Shown: positions 48,068 to 57,608 of the stretch, in pieces
Layout: each line of letters begins with the position of its first letter
Position numbering within the stretch: position 1 is the first letter of the stretch
Assembly (NCBI GenBank): GCA_026005075.1
Contig: BPKJ01000002.1
Span: 393,336-457,335 of the forward strand
Length of the DNA stretch: 64,000 nt
Reading direction: 5' to 3'
Source of the DNA: Lysobacteraceae bacterium
GTDB taxonomy: Bacteria > Pseudomonadota > Gammaproteobacteria > Xanthomonadales > Xanthomonadaceae
Notes under the pieces: model-generated
What the model saw: the letters and a program-made list of their open reading frames with translations, nothing else
Told to the model about the DNA's origin: nothing
Databases searched by the model: none
Program-made: the position numbers and the translations under genes

Positions 48068-48814
48068 TCAGGCGCTAAGCCCGCGTCCCCCATCGACATG
48101 GATCACCTCGCCGGTGCAGTAGCGGGCATCCTCGATCAGCCAGCGCACCGCTTCGGCCACGTCGCGGGGCTGGCCCATGCGCTTGAGGGCGGTCGCGGCG
48201 ATCAGCCTGCGCCTGTCTTCGGGGGGCTTGCCGGCGTCGGGCCAGAGCACCGCCCCCGGAGCCACCGCGTTGACCCGCACGGCGGGACCGAGGTCGAGCG
48301 CCAGCGCGCGGGTCATCGCCAGCAGCGCGGCCTTGGCCATGCAGTAGACCGCGTGCCCCGGCAGCGGGCGGAGGGCATAGAGGTCGACCAGGTTGACGAT
48401 GCAGCCCTCGCGGGCGGCGAGGTGGGGCGCGGCGGCCTGGGCCAGGAACAGGGGCGCGCGGGCGTTGGCGGCGAACAGCTCGTCCCAATGGGCCGGGGTG
48501 ATCGCGCCCACGGGGGTCGGGTAGAAGGCCGAGGCGTTGTTGACCAGGGCATCCAGACGGCCGAACCTTGCCACGGTGCCGGCAACGAGGTCCGGCAATC
48601 GTTCGGTCTCGCCCAGTTCGGCCTTGAGGATCAGGCAGCTTCGCGCGCGCGAAGCCTCGAGTTCGGCGACGAGGTCGGCCATGTCCTGGTCCGAGCGGCG
48701 GTGATGCAGGGCAAGGTCGAAGCCGCGACCGTGCAGGGTGCGGGCGATCTCGGCCCCGATCCGGCGGGCGGCGCCGGTGATCAGGGCGACAGGGCGCGAG
48801 GCCGGGTCGCTCAT
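48068..48814 (-). CDS. pteridine reductase-like short-chain dehydrogenase (FolM family)
   Basis: NADPH-dependent SDR of 248 aa. The cofactor motif is TGAARRIG, with the Arg typical of pteridine reductases. NNAS follows, and the active site reads VDLYA followed by YCMAK: Asp replaces the usual SDR serine, giving the Asp-Tyr-Lys triad of PTR1/FolM enzymes. It probably reduces dihydromonapterin or dihydrofolate. The gene is divergent from the MidA-type methyltransferase. A more general SDR role cannot be excluded. Confidence 0.85.
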   Translation of the reverse strand: MSDPASRPVALITGAARRIGAEIARTLHGRGFDLALHHRRSDQDMADLVAELEASRARSCLILKAELGETERLPDLVAGTVARFGRLDALVNNASAFYPTPVGAITPAHWDELFAANARAPLFLAQAAAPHLAAREGCIVNLVDLYALRPLPGHAVYCMAKAALLAMTRALALDLGPAVRVNAVAPGAVLWPDAGKPPEDRRRLIAATALKRMGQPRDVAEAVRWLIEDARYCTGEVIHVDGGRGLSA

Positions 48815-48912
48815 GCGCCGTGGGCCCGGACCCCGGGCGGTGGTGCGTGGAAACGAGGAGCGGACATGGGAGGCAGTGTGCAGACCGTGCTCGAGGCGTG
48901 GGGGCTGGGGCG

Positions 48913-50091
48913 ATGATACCGCTGTCCCTGCCCGAGCCCGGGCCGGAGGCGCGCGCGCACAGCGAGCGGCTGCGTGCGCGGATCGTGGCCGAGATCGAGG
49001 CCGCCGGCGGGTACATTCCGTTCTCGCGCTACATGGAGCTGGCGCTCTATGCCCCGGGATTGGGCTACTACAGCGCCGGCGCGACCAAGTTCGGGGAGGA
49101 GGGGGACTTCGTCACCGCGCCGGAACTCGGGCCGCTGTTCGGGCAGTGCGTGGCCACGGCCGTCGCCGGGCTGCTGCAGCAGCTCGATCGGCCCGACTGG
49201 GTCGAGCTGGGCGGTGGCAGCGGCGCGCTGGCCGAGGTGCTGCTGCGCACCTGGGACGGGATGGGCTGCCTGCCGGCGCGCTACCGCATCCTCGAGCCCA
49301 GCGCCGACCTGCGCCAGCGGCAGCAGGCACGGTTGCGGCAAGGCTTGCCGCAGCACGTGCTCGGACGCGTGGAATGGATCGACCGGCCGCCGGAAGCGGC
49401 CTGGTCGGGCGTCTTGTTCGCCAACGAGGTGCTCGACGCGCTGCCGGCCACCCGCTTCCGGATCGGGCCCGAAGGTCCCGAGGAGGAGGGGGTGGAACTG
49501 GATGCCGAAGGCCGTTTCCGCTGGGCCAGCCGGCCTGCCGACGCCCTTCTGGTCCGTGCGGTGGCCCATCTTTCCGCCGGTCTGGAGCGGCCGCTGGCGC
49601 CCGGTTACCGCTCCGAGGTGCTGGTGCAGCTGCCGTGGTGGATGCAGGCGGTGGCCGGAACCTTGCAACGCGGACTTGCCCTGTTCGTCGACTACGGCTA
49701 TCCGCGCCGGGAGTACTACCTGCCCGAACGCCGCGACGGCACGCTGATCTGCCATTACCGGCACCGCGCCCATGCCGACCCGTTCCATCTCCCCGGGCTG
49801 ACCGACCTCAGCACCTTCGTCGACTTCACCGCGGTCGCCGAGGCCGGACAGGCCGCCGGATTCGAGCTCGCCGGCTACTGCTCGCAGGCCAGCTTCCTGC
49901 TGGGCTGTGGCCTGGATAGGCTGCTGGCCGAGCCGGCGGAGGACCCGCGCGCCCGTCTGCGGCGCAACGAAGAGGCCCGCCGGCTGGTGCTCCCGGGGGA
50001 GATGGGAGAGCGGTTCCAGGTCATCGGCTTGCAGCGCGGCGTGCAGGCCGAGGCCCTGTTCGCGTTCGGCGACCGCAGCGGCCGCCTGTAG
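48913..50091 (+). CDS. SAM-dependent methyltransferase, MidA/NDUFAF7 family (DUF185)
   Basis: A 392-aa member of the DUF185 family, the bacterial relatives of NDUFAF7, which methylates a complex I subunit in mitochondria. The SAM motif I is VELGGGSGALAEVLL near residue 100, and the family-specific GDFVTAPELGPLFGQ, LFANEVLDALP and LFVDYGYPR segments are all present. The ATG at 48913 is chosen. The bacterial substrate is unknown. Interestingly, an NDUFA9-like gene lies 2.5 kb away. Confidence 0.88.
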   Translation: MIPLSLPEPGPEARAHSERLRARIVAEIEAAGGYIPFSRYMELALYAPGLGYYSAGATKFGEEGDFVTAPELGPLFGQCVATAVAGLLQQLDRPDWVELGGGSGALAEVLLRTWDGMGCLPARYRILEPSADLRQRQQARLRQGLPQHVLGRVEWIDRPPEAAWSGVLFANEVLDALPATRFRIGPEGPEEEGVELDAEGRFRWASRPADALLVRAVAHLSAGLERPLAPGYRSEVLVQLPWWMQAVAGTLQRGLALFVDYGYPRREYYLPERRDGTLICHYRHRAHADPFHLPGLTDLSTFVDFTAVAEAGQAAGFELAGYCSQASFLLGCGLDRLLAEPAEDPRARLRRNEEARRLVLPGEMGERFQVIGLQRGVQAEALFAFGDRSGRL

Positions 50092-50104
50092 GCCCTGCGC
50101 GCGC

Positions 50105-51340
50105 TCAGGGTTCGCCCTGCCGACGGCGCGCCGTGTCGAGGGCGTCGATGCGTGCCTTGCGCAGCCGCGCGGCGATCGCGGGGCCGTCGAGACCCTCGAT
50201 GGCGAGGTCGGCGGCACGTACCGCGCGCACGGCGGCGAGCAGCCGCAGCAGTTCCTCCCGCTGGGGATAGGCGCGCTCCTCGAGACCGAGCCGGCCGCGG
50301 GCGTCGGCCTCGCACACCCAGCCCAGGCGCTCGATGCGTTGCGGGCGGCGGAAGCCGTCGCAGCGTTCGATCAGGCGCAGCACGGTCTCGCTGCGCAGCG
50401 TGTCGAGGCGATGGACGTTGAGGTGCTCGCGGCAGGCGATCGCCGCCAGCGCGGCATGCTCGCGCGGCACCCCGAGACGCTGGCAGAGCCGGGCGATCGG
50501 CTCCAGGCCGGCGTGCTCGTGGCCGGGGTGACGGGGGCGGATCGCGGGCGGGGTGAGGGCCTTGCCGAGGTCGTGGGTCAGGCCGGCGAAGGCCACCGCG
50601 GCGTCGCCGGGGGCGAGCCGGGCGCACTGATCGACGACCATGGCCGTGTGCACGCCGGCATCCACCTCCGGGTGGTACTCGGCCCGCTGCTCCACCCCGA
50701 AGAGCGCATCGACCTCGGGCAGCAGGCAGGCCAGGGCGCCGCAGCGGCGCAGGGTGTCCAGCATCGCCGAGGGGCGCGGCGCGACCAGGCCGCGCTCGAT
50801 CTCCCGCCACACCCGCTCGGCGGGAAGCGTCGCGAGCTCACCGGAGGCGACCATCCGCTGCATCAGCGCGAGCGTTTCCTCGGCGAGGCGGAAGCCGAGC
50901 GGGGCGAGGCGGGCGAGGAAGCGTGCCGCGCGGAGCACGCGCAGCGGGTCCTCGACGAAGGCCGGCGAGACGTGGCGCAGGATACGCTGCTCGAGGTCCC
51001 GCGCCCCCCCCCAGGGATCGATCAGGCGGCCGTGCGCATCCTCGGCCATCGCGTTGATGGTGAAATCGCGGCGGAGGAGATCCTGCTCCAGCGTCACCCC
51101 GGGGTCGGCGTGAACCCGAAAGCCGGTGTGGCCGTGTCCGTGCTTGCGCTCGGTGCGGGCGAGGGCGTACTCCTCCCTCGTCTGCGGGTGGAGGAAGACC
51201 GGGAAATCCTTGCCGACCGGCGTGAAGCCGAGTTCGAGCATGCGCTCTGGCGTTGCACCCACCACCACCCAGTCGCGATCGGCCACCGGCAGGCCCAGCA
51301 GGCGGTCGCGCACCGCGCCGCCCACGACGTAGGCCTTCAT
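50105..51340 (-). CDS. cca: multifunctional CCA tRNA nucleotidyltransferase
   Basis: Adds or repairs the CCA end of tRNA, class II nucleotidyltransferase, 411 aa. The N-terminal [13 protein letters not shown] and the DRDW and [10 protein letters not shown] motifs form the catalytic head. A C-terminal HD domain ([14 protein letters not shown]) gives phosphatase/phosphodiesterase activity as in the E. coli enzyme. A run of nine G on the coding strand (51004-51012) is in frame. It follows the NDUFA9-like gene by 64 bases. Confidence 0.95.
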   Translation of the reverse strand: MKAYVVGGAVRDRLLGLPVADRDWVVVGATPERMLELGFTPVGKDFPVFLHPQTREEYALARTERKHGHGHTGFRVHADPGVTLEQDLLRRDFTINAMAEDAHGRLIDPWGGARDLEQRILRHVSPAFVEDPLRVLRAARFLARLAPLGFRLAEETLALMQRMVASGELATLPAERVWREIERGLVAPRPSAMLDTLRRCGALACLLPEVDALFGVEQRAEYHPEVDAGVHTAMVVDQCARLAPGDAAVAFAGLTHDLGKALTPPAIRPRHPGHEHAGLEPIARLCQRLGVPREHAALAAIACREHLNVHRLDTLRSETVLRLIERCDGFRRPQRIERLGWVCEADARGRLGLEERAYPQREELLRLLAAVRAVRAADLAIEGLDGPAIAARLRKARIDALDTARRRQGEP

Positions 51341-51404
51341 CGCCGCGCTCCTCCGGGGGCGGTCGATCGCCTGGACGCCGGGTCCTGCATCGCGGGCGCG
51401 CCGC

Positions 51405-52343
51405 TCAGCGGACCTGGCGGTTGCGGTCGAGCAGACGCTGCCGGGTGCCGCGCCCGAGCAGCTGCGGAACCACGGCATCGACCGCGGTCTTGCTCACCCC
51501 GAGCCGGTGCAGGCCGTCGATGCCGCCCACCGAGTCCAGCTGCAGCGAGAGGTAGTTGTCGGTGGAGAAGGGCTTGCCCGGGATCCAGTCGCACGCCGCG
51601 GCCTGGATCCGCGCGAGCGGGTCGGGCAGGGGGAGGATCAGGCGTCGCAGGCCAAGCTGACGTGCGGTGTACTCGACGATCTCGCGCAGGCTCATGATGC
51701 GGTCGCCATAGAGCTCGAAGGTCTGCCCCTCGTGCTCGCGCGTGCCGAGCGCGGCCACGAAGGCACGCGCCACGTCGCCGACATAGACCGGGGCAAAGCG
51801 GGCACCCGGGCAGGCCAGCGGCAGCACCGGCGTCATTCTGAGCAGGGCAGCGAAACGCTGGAACAACCCGTCGCCGCGGCCGAATATCACCGAGGGCTGG
51901 AAGATGCTCCAGCGCAGGCCGCTCTGTCGCACGAGCGCCTCGGCCTCGCCGCGCGTGCGCAGGTAATGGCTCTGCCCCCGCCCCGCGTTGAGCGCGCTCA
52001 TCTGCAGCAGGCGGGGAACGTGCTGCCGGCGGCAGGCTTCGATCAGGCTGGCGGTGAGCGTCACGTGCGCGGCGCGGAAGCCGGAGCCGTCGCGGCCGCG
52101 CTCGTTGAGGATGCCGACCAGGTTGACCGCGACCTGGGCACCCTCCAGCACCGGGGTCAGGGCATCGGGGTCGTGGACCTTGCAGGCGACCACCTCGACC
52201 CCCGGCACGCAGGCGACCTCGCGGGCCCGTTCCGGCGCGCGGCTCGGAACGCGGACCCGGTATCCGGCCGCGGTCAGCTTCGGGGCGAGGTGGCGGCCGA
52301 CGAAACCCGAACCGCCCAGCATCACGACGAGAGGTTTGCTCAT
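51405..52343 (-). CDS. NDUFA9-like NAD(P)-binding protein (atypical SDR)
   Basis: A 312-aa extended/atypical short-chain dehydrogenase-fold protein of the complex I NDUFA9 family. The cofactor loop is [11 protein letters not shown] at the N-terminus; [10 protein letters not shown] and the [29 protein letters not shown] block are family-typical. The catalytic Tyr-x-x-x-Lys is replaced by YLRTR, so it probably binds nucleotide without classical dehydrogenase activity. The ATG overlaps the slt stop (ATGA). Function in bacteria is not established. Confidence 0.85.
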   Translation of the reverse strand: MSKPLVVMLGGSGFVGRHLAPKLTAAGYRVRVPSRAPERAREVACVPGVEVVACKVHDPDALTPVLEGAQVAVNLVGILNERGRDGSGFRAAHVTLTASLIEACRRQHVPRLLQMSALNAGRGQSHYLRTRGEAEALVRQSGLRWSIFQPSVIFGRGDGLFQRFAALLRMTPVLPLACPGARFAPVYVGDVARAFVAALGTREHEGQTFELYGDRIMSLREIVEYTARQLGLRRLILPLPDPLARIQAAACDWIPGKPFSTDNYLSLQLDSVGGIDGLHRLGVSKTAVDAVVPQLLGRGTRQRLLDRNRQVR

Positions 52344-54289
52344 GGAGTCTTCCTGACAGGTGGGTGGGAGGGCGCACAGGCGAAGCCGCGCCGTGGCGCC
52401 CGGTCATCGGGCTGGGCCCGCAGCCGGAGGCTCAGCGGGTAGGCATCCTGCGCAAGGCGCCAGTCGTAGATGACGCTGAAGGCCATCACCTGCGCCACGT
52501 ATTCGCGGGTCTCGCGGTAGGGGATGGTCTCGATCCAGAGGTCGGGCTCGCGCAGCGGGCGCTGGCTGCGCCAGCGGCCGACCGGCGCGGGGCCGGCATT
52601 GTACGCCGCGGTCGCCAGCAGCGGCACGCCATCCTCGCGGCGCAGCTGGCGGGCGAGGTACTCGCTGCCCAGTTGCAGCGCGATCAGGGGCTCGTGGAGG
52701 TCGCGCACGCCCCGCCAGCGCAGGCCCAGGGCCTGCGCCATGCTGCGTCCGGTATCCGGCATCAGCTGCATCAGGCCGCGGGCGCCGGCCACGGAGACCG
52801 CGCCCGGATCCCACGCGCTCTCGGCGCGGATCAGGGCCGCGACCCAGGCCGGATCGAGCCCGCGGCGCGTCGCTTCCGCGACGAGCTCCTTGCGGTGGGA
52901 GAGCGGGAACCGCAGGCGGTAGTAGCGACGGTGCGCGCTGCCGGAGAGGTCCGCCACGGCGCGTTGCGGCCAGCCCCGTTCGGTGGCCAGCTCGGCGGCA
53001 AAGCGGCGTTCGACCGCGCGCAGGCGGGAGACGGCGGCGGTCCATTCGGCGCTGGCCCATCCCGGCCGGTCGATGGCCTTGAGGGCGAGGGCGCGGACGA
53101 TGCCGGGGTCGTTCTCCACGCGTTGCCGCAGGCCGGCGTCCCGTGGCAGCTCACGCGGGCACAGGGCATAGGGTGCGCCGATCCGGTCGGCCGCCAGGAA
53201 GCCGTGGTAGTGGGACTCGCCGGCGAGGGCGCGGTATTCCTGCTGCGCCGATTCCGTGTCGCCGAGCAGCTCCGCGATGCGTGCGCCGAAATAGCGCCAC
53301 CGAGGCTGCTGGCGCAGGTGCTCCGGCATGGCCTGCACGGCGGCGTGGGCGGCCTGCCAGTCCTCCCTTGCAAGGGCTTCACGCACCCGCCACTCGTGAA
53401 GGGTGTCGTCGAAGGCCTCGGCGGGAACCCTCGCCATGCGCGCGGCGGTCGCGGGCAGATAGCTCGTGGCGCTCCACAGTGCCAGCGCGTGGCGGACCCG
53501 GCCCTCGGCGCCGGCCTGCCGCCGCAGCAGGTCGGCGTGGGCGCGCAGCAGGGTCTCTGCCCGATCGGGATCACGGCGTGCCAGCCGGTCAAGCCCTGCG
53601 GCCAGCACGCGGGCGCTGCGCGCGGTCGCTGGCCAGCTTGCCGGGTCGCCCCCGCCGTTGCCGACGAAGGCCGCGTAGTCCTCCGCCAGCGCCCGCTGCT
53701 TCGCGGGCAGGCCACGGCCGAGGTAGGCGGCCAGCGAAGGGTTCCCGGCCTCGATCGCGAGCTCGAAGCGCTCCCAGCGCTCGGCGGTTCCGAGCCGGCC
53801 CGAGGCGGCGAGCAGCGCAAACACGGCGTCGCAGGCCGCCGGTGCCGACTGGCCGGTCTGCCACAGTGCGAGGGCCTCACGCCAGGCATCCTCGCCGGGC
53901 TGCAGCCGAAGGCGCGCATGCGCCACATGGCAACGGCTCTCGAGGGTGCGCGCGGCATCGGCGGCCTGCAGCACGCCGGCGTGGTCGCCGCGTCGGGCCC
54001 GCTCGAGCAGCCAGGCCTCGCGCAGCCGGGGCAGCAGGGGGTGATCGGGATAGCGGCCCGCGAAGGCCTCGATGTCCGCGCGGGACAGCTGCGCCATGTC
54101 GCGCTGCAGTTCGGCATACTCGAGGTAGCGGAACAGAGGGTGGCTCTGCAGGGCGCGACGTTGGTCGGGCGCCAGCGAGCCGCCCTGCTCGATTTCCAGC
54201 AGTGCCTGACGGATCGGATCGGTTGCGCCGCGGGCATTCGCCGTGGCCAGCGCAAGGCCCAGCAGGACGAGGAGAGCAGGGAAGTTCAT
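52340..54289 (-). CDS. slt: soluble lytic murein transglycosylase
   Basis: Periplasmic peptidoglycan-cleaving enzyme, 649 aa. A signal peptide ends near NARG (residue 21). A long alpha-helical superhelical U/L domain (to about residue 480) precedes the SLT domain, where the catalytic Glu lies in ALIRAESAWDPGAVS and is followed by GARGLMQLMPDTG and YNAGPAPVGRW. The ATG at 54289 is only 45 bases from the divergent permease start. Confidence 0.94.
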   Translation of the reverse strand: MNFPALLVLLGLALATANARGATDPIRQALLEIEQGGSLAPDQRRALQSHPLFRYLEYAELQRDMAQLSRADIEAFAGRYPDHPLLPRLREAWLLERARRGDHAGVLQAADAARTLESRCHVAHARLRLQPGEDAWREALALWQTGQSAPAACDAVFALLAASGRLGTAERWERFELAIEAGNPSLAAYLGRGLPAKQRALAEDYAAFVGNGGGDPASWPATARSARVLAAGLDRLARRDPDRAETLLRAHADLLRRQAGAEGRVRHALALWSATSYLPATAARMARVPAEAFDDTLHEWRVREALAREDWQAAHAAVQAMPEHLRQQPRWRYFGARIAELLGDTESAQQEYRALAGESHYHGFLAADRIGAPYALCPRELPRDAGLRQRVENDPGIVRALALKAIDRPGWASAEWTAAVSRLRAVERRFAAELATERGWPQRAVADLSGSAHRRYYRLRFPLSHRKELVAEATRRGLDPAWVAALIRAESAWDPGAVSVAGARGLMQLMPDTGRSMAQALGLRWRGVRDLHEPLIALQLGSEYLARQLRREDGVPLLATAAYNAGPAPVGRWRSQRPLREPDLWIETIPYRETREYVAQVMAFSVIYDWRLAQDAYPLSLRLRAQPDDRAPRRGFACAPSHPPVRKTP

Positions 54290-54334
54290 GCGCGAAGTGT
54301 ATCGGGCGGCGTGCCGGTTGTTGGGGGTGTCTCG

Positions 54335-55129
54335 ATGAGCGGGATCGCGGTGTTTCTTGCCCTGGGGGCGCTGGCTGGCGTGCTCGCGGGGTTGCTCGGC
54401 ATCGGCGGTGGGCTGGTGCTGGTGGCGGCGCTGGTCTGGATCCTGCCCCGCCACGGGGTTCCGGCCGGCTCGGTGATGCACGCGGCGCTGGCGACCTCGC
54501 TGGCGAGCATCGTCGTCACCGGCCTGTCCTCGGCACGCGCCCACGCACGCCGCGGCAGCGTGATGTGGGCGAGCGTGCTGCGGCTGGCGCCGGGTCTTGT
54601 GCTCGGCGGCCTGCTGGGCGGGACGATCGCGGGCGCGGTGCCGGGCACGGCATTGCGCTGGGGCGTGGCGCTGTTCTGCGTGTTCGCCGCCGCGCAACTC
54701 CTCCTCGGCACGCCCCACGGGACGGGGGCGGAGCGGACGCCGCGCTCACCGTGGCTGCTCGGCGCGGGGCTGCTGATCGGCCTGGTCTCGGCCCTGGTCG
54801 GCATCGGCGGCGGGAGCATGACCGTGCCGCTGCTGATCCTGCTGGGGGCGGCACCGGTGCAGGCGGTCGGCAGCTCCGCGGCCTGCGGCGTGGCGATTGG
54901 CCTTGCCTCGGCGCTGGCCTATGCCCTTGCCGCGCCGGCGGGACTGTCCATGCCTCCCGGCTCGGTCGGCTACGTCTACCTTCCGGCCGCGCTGGGCATC
55001 GGGCTGGCCTCGGTGCTGGCCGCCCCGTTGGGGGCCCGGCTCGCCCACCGTCTCGGCGGGACCTGGATCCGGCGCCTGTTCGCGCTGCTGCTGCTCGCGG
55101 TCGCGGCGCAGATGGCCTCAGGCGGATGA
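54335..55129 (+). CDS. TauE/SafE family sulfite exporter-like permease
   Basis: A 264-aa polytopic protein with about eight helices in two repeats, each opening with a GIGGG motif (AGLLGIGGGLV near residue 20 and SALVGIGGGSMTVP near 155). The family exports sulfite, sulfoacetate or related anions, but the substrate here is unknown. The ATG at 54335 is chosen; little room is left for a promoter in the 45-base gap to slt. The last 12 bases overlap the converging EEP gene. Confidence 0.88.
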   Translation: MSGIAVFLALGALAGVLAGLLGIGGGLVLVAALVWILPRHGVPAGSVMHAALATSLASIVVTGLSSARAHARRGSVMWASVLRLAPGLVLGGLLGGTIAGAVPGTALRWGVALFCVFAAAQLLLGTPHGTGAERTPRSPWLLGAGLLIGLVSALVGIGGGSMTVPLLILLGAAPVQAVGSSAACGVAIGLASALAYALAAPAGLSMPPGSVGYVYLPAALGIGLASVLAAPLGARLAHRLGGTWIRRLFALLLLAVAAQMASGG

Positions 55130-55909
55130 GGCGCCGGCCGCGTTTCCGGCGCGCTGCGGCAGCATGATCTCGGCCGCCATGCCGAGGTGGTCGGAAGCGA
55201 GGTTGGGGAGCAGCCAGCGACGCAGCACCGGCACGCCCGGGGTGGCGAGGATGTGGTCGATGCATCGGCGCGGGCGCCAGCTCGGGAAGCTGGGCAGGCG
55301 GCAGTCGGGGGGCTCGAAGCCGGAGCGCCGGAAGAACGCGCGCAGCTCGTTCGATTCCGGCTCGCAGTTGAGGTCGCCCATCAGCACCGCGTGCGGGCAG
55401 TCCTGCGCCAGTTCCGCGATGAAGGCAAGCTGGTCGAGGCGCGAGCGGGCGCCGAGCGAGAGGTGCGCGATCATCACCACGAGGTCCGTCCCGGCCACCG
55501 CAAACCGCGCCCACAGCACGCCCCTGCCGGGAATCCTGCCGGGCAGAGGGTGGTGCCGGACCTCCTGCGGCGAGAGCCGGCTGAGCAGGCCGTTCGCGCT
55601 GGTGGCCAGCCTGCCCACCCTGCGGTTGGGCTGGTGGTGCCAGCACGGGAAGCCCGCTTGCAGGGCGAGGTAATGGGTCTGGTCCAGGAACCCCGAGCGC
55701 AGCGAGCCGGGATCGGTCTCCTGCAGGCCGACCAGGTCGAACTCGGCGAGGTGGCGGGCGAGGTGACCGAGGTTGTCGAGCTTGCTCGGATGGGGCAGAA
55801 CCTGGGTCGGAAACCGCGTGAGGTAATGGCCGAACCCGTCGGTGCGTGCTCCGGCCTGGATGTTGGCACTGAGCAGGCGCAGCCGTTGCGGGGGCGGGAC
55901 GTCCTCCAT
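55118..55909 (-). CDS. endonuclease/exonuclease/phosphatase (EEP) family hydrolase
   Basis: A 263-aa protein of the DNase I-like fold. Visible motifs are LLSANIQAG, the metal-binding Glu in GLQETD, the GDLNCEPES loop and the C-terminal SDHLGMAAEI with the catalytic His. The substrate may be DNA, phospholipid or inositol phosphate and cannot be told from the sequence. It lies downstream of dsbA on the same strand, an order seen in related genomes. The ATG at 55909 is chosen over the TTG at 55945. Confidence 0.87.
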   Translation of the reverse strand: MEDVPPPQRLRLLSANIQAGARTDGFGHYLTRFPTQVLPHPSKLDNLGHLARHLAEFDLVGLQETDPGSLRSGFLDQTHYLALQAGFPCWHHQPNRRVGRLATSANGLLSRLSPQEVRHHPLPGRIPGRGVLWARFAVAGTDLVVMIAHLSLGARSRLDQLAFIAELAQDCPHAVLMGDLNCEPESNELRAFFRRSGFEPPDCRLPSFPSWRPRRCIDHILATPGVPVLRRWLLPNLASDHLGMAAEIMLPQRAGNAAGASSA

Positions 55910-55980
55910 GGGCCGGATTCTCGGGGGCCGTCCCGCTGCCGGCAAGCCTGCCGCGGCGGGGCTCGCTCTCGGCGTGGCGA

Positions 55981-56622
55981 TCAGTGCGCCTTCATGGCGG
56001 CGCGCTCGCGCTCGATCAGCTTGTCCACGACCTGCATCAGTTCCTCCATGGTGCCGCCGGCACGGGCCATGGCCTTGTACTTGCCGTTGACGATCAGCGT
56101 CGGCGTGCCTTCGACCCCGTAGCGCGGCAGGGTCTGCCGGACCCGGGCCACCTTGGCGTTGACCGCGAAGCTCTGCATCGTCGCCTCGAACTGGTCACGG
56201 TCGATGCCCTGGTCGGCATAGAACGCGAGGATGTCTTCCGGGCTGCGAATGCGGCGATCGACGGCCGCGGCGACGAACATCGGCGAGTGGGTCCGGTCCA
56301 GCACGCCCATGGTCTCGGCGGTGTAGAAGGCACGCGCGAAGACCTCGTCCACGCCGCCTTGCCAGATCGCGGGCACGTAGCGGAAGTCGACGTCGGCCGG
56401 AAGGTTCTTCTTCCATTTCTCGATCACCGGGTCGAGATGGGCGCAATGGATGCACCAGTAGCCGAACACCTCCAGCACCTCGATGCGGCCGGGATCGGCA
56501 GTCGGCTGCGGGGGATCGAGCCGCGTGTAGTCACGGCCCTCGACCAGTCCGTCGTCGGCAGCGCGGGTCACCCCCGGCAAGGCGAGGGCAAGCAGGGCCA
56601 GAACGAGCAGTCGGCTGAGCAT
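55981..56622 (-). CDS. dsbA: thiol:disulfide interchange protein DsbA
   Basis: Periplasmic thioredoxin-fold oxidase of 213 aa. The signal peptide ends near TRA (residue 21). The active site is GYWCIHC with Cys57 and Cys60; the dipeptide Ile-His differs from the Pro-His of E. coli DsbA. The cis-proline loop is VEGTPTLIVNGKY. It probably introduces disulfides in exported proteins, such as the proteases in this window, and should be reoxidised by DsbB (not seen here). It follows cytochrome c4 by 94 bases. Confidence 0.92.
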   Translation of the reverse strand: MLSRLLVLALLALALPGVTRAADDGLVEGRDYTRLDPPQPTADPGRIEVLEVFGYWCIHCAHLDPVIEKWKKNLPADVDFRYVPAIWQGGVDEVFARAFYTAETMGVLDRTHSPMFVAAAVDRRIRSPEDILAFYADQGIDRDQFEATMQSFAVNAKVARVRQTLPRYGVEGTPTLIVNGKYKAMARAGGTMEELMQVVDKLIERERAAMKAH

Positions 56623-56716
56623 CGGCGGGTCTCCTGAAGGGGCAGGGTAGGGGAGTCCTCGAAACGCTGCGGGCGCCTTGCGGCACCCGCAGCGCAGAGG
56701 GGCGGGTCCTCGGACC

Positions 56717-57481
56717 TCACTTGCCGCCGGCAGTTCCCTCGCGGGCATGGAGCCCTTCGATGTAGCTCGCCAGCGCTCCGATCTCCTCGTCGGTCAGCGC
56801 GTGGGCCACGCCGGCCATCACCGGGTTGGCGTTCTCGCCCTTGCCGTGGACGGTGCCGTCACGGAAGGCCTTGAGCTGGGCCGCGGTGTAGGCGGCGTGC
56901 TGGCCGCCGATCGCGGGGTAGGCCGGGCCCGGGTTGCCGCGGCCGGCCGGGCCGTGGCAGCCGATGCAGGCGGGGATGCCGCGCTCTGCATCGCCGCCGC
57001 GGTAGATCCGCTCGCCGATCTGGTAGAACTTCTTGCCGGCGTAGGGGCCTTCGGCGACCACGCTGTCGTCGGCCATGCCCGGCATGATGGTCTTGCCCGC
57101 GAAATAGGCGCCGAGATCGCGCATGTCCTGCGGGCTGAGGGTGGCGGCGAAGCCGAGCATGATCGGATTGTTGCGCTCGCCGTTCTTGAACAGGGCGAGA
57201 TGGCGGGCGATATAGCGCTCGTGCTGGCCCGCCAGCTTCGGATACTGCGGGTCGCTGGAGTTTCCATCCGCGCCGTGGCAGGCCGCGCAGACCGCAGCCT
57301 TGGCCTCGCCGGCCGCGGCATCGCCGGCCTGGGCGGGGCCGTGGGCGTCCGTCAGCTCGGTGACCACCGCCGCAGCAGGTTCGGGAGCCGCCGTGACCGT
57401 GGCCGGGGAAGACTCGCTCTGGGCCAAGGCCGCCGAGGACAGAAGGACGCCGGCGAGGCCCAAGGTGCGCCGAAAGCTCAT
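56717..57481 (-). CDS. cytochrome c4 (diheme)
   Basis: Exported diheme cytochrome of 254 aa. A signal peptide ends near LAQ (residue 21), followed by a Pro/Ala/Thr-rich spacer, then two similar cytochrome domains with heme motifs CAACH at 65-69 and CIGCH at 172-176. NPIMLGFAATLS and NPVMAGVAHAL carry the Met ligands. Cytochrome c4 is a frequent electron donor to cbb3 oxidases, so it may serve the ccoNOP complex encoded in this window. The ATG at 57481 is chosen for the signal peptide. Confidence 0.94.
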   Translation of the reverse strand: MSFRRTLGLAGVLLSSAALAQSESSPATVTAAPEPAAAVVTELTDAHGPAQAGDAAAGEAKAAVCAACHGADGNSSDPQYPKLAGQHERYIARHLALFKNGERNNPIMLGFAATLSPQDMRDLGAYFAGKTIMPGMADDSVVAEGPYAGKKFYQIGERIYRGGDAERGIPACIGCHGPAGRGNPGPAYPAIGGQHAAYTAAQLKAFRDGTVHGKGENANPVMAGVAHALTDEEIGALASYIEGLHAREGTAGGK

Positions 57482-57608
57482 AAACTGGCTCCGAAGATCG
57501 AGGGGTTGGGCCCGTGCTGGCACGGGCAACAGCCCGCGGATTATTCCAGCGCCCGCCCCGGCGGGTCAACGAAGGGGCCGGCCGCGGGCGGCCCGCAGAG
57601 GAACGACC

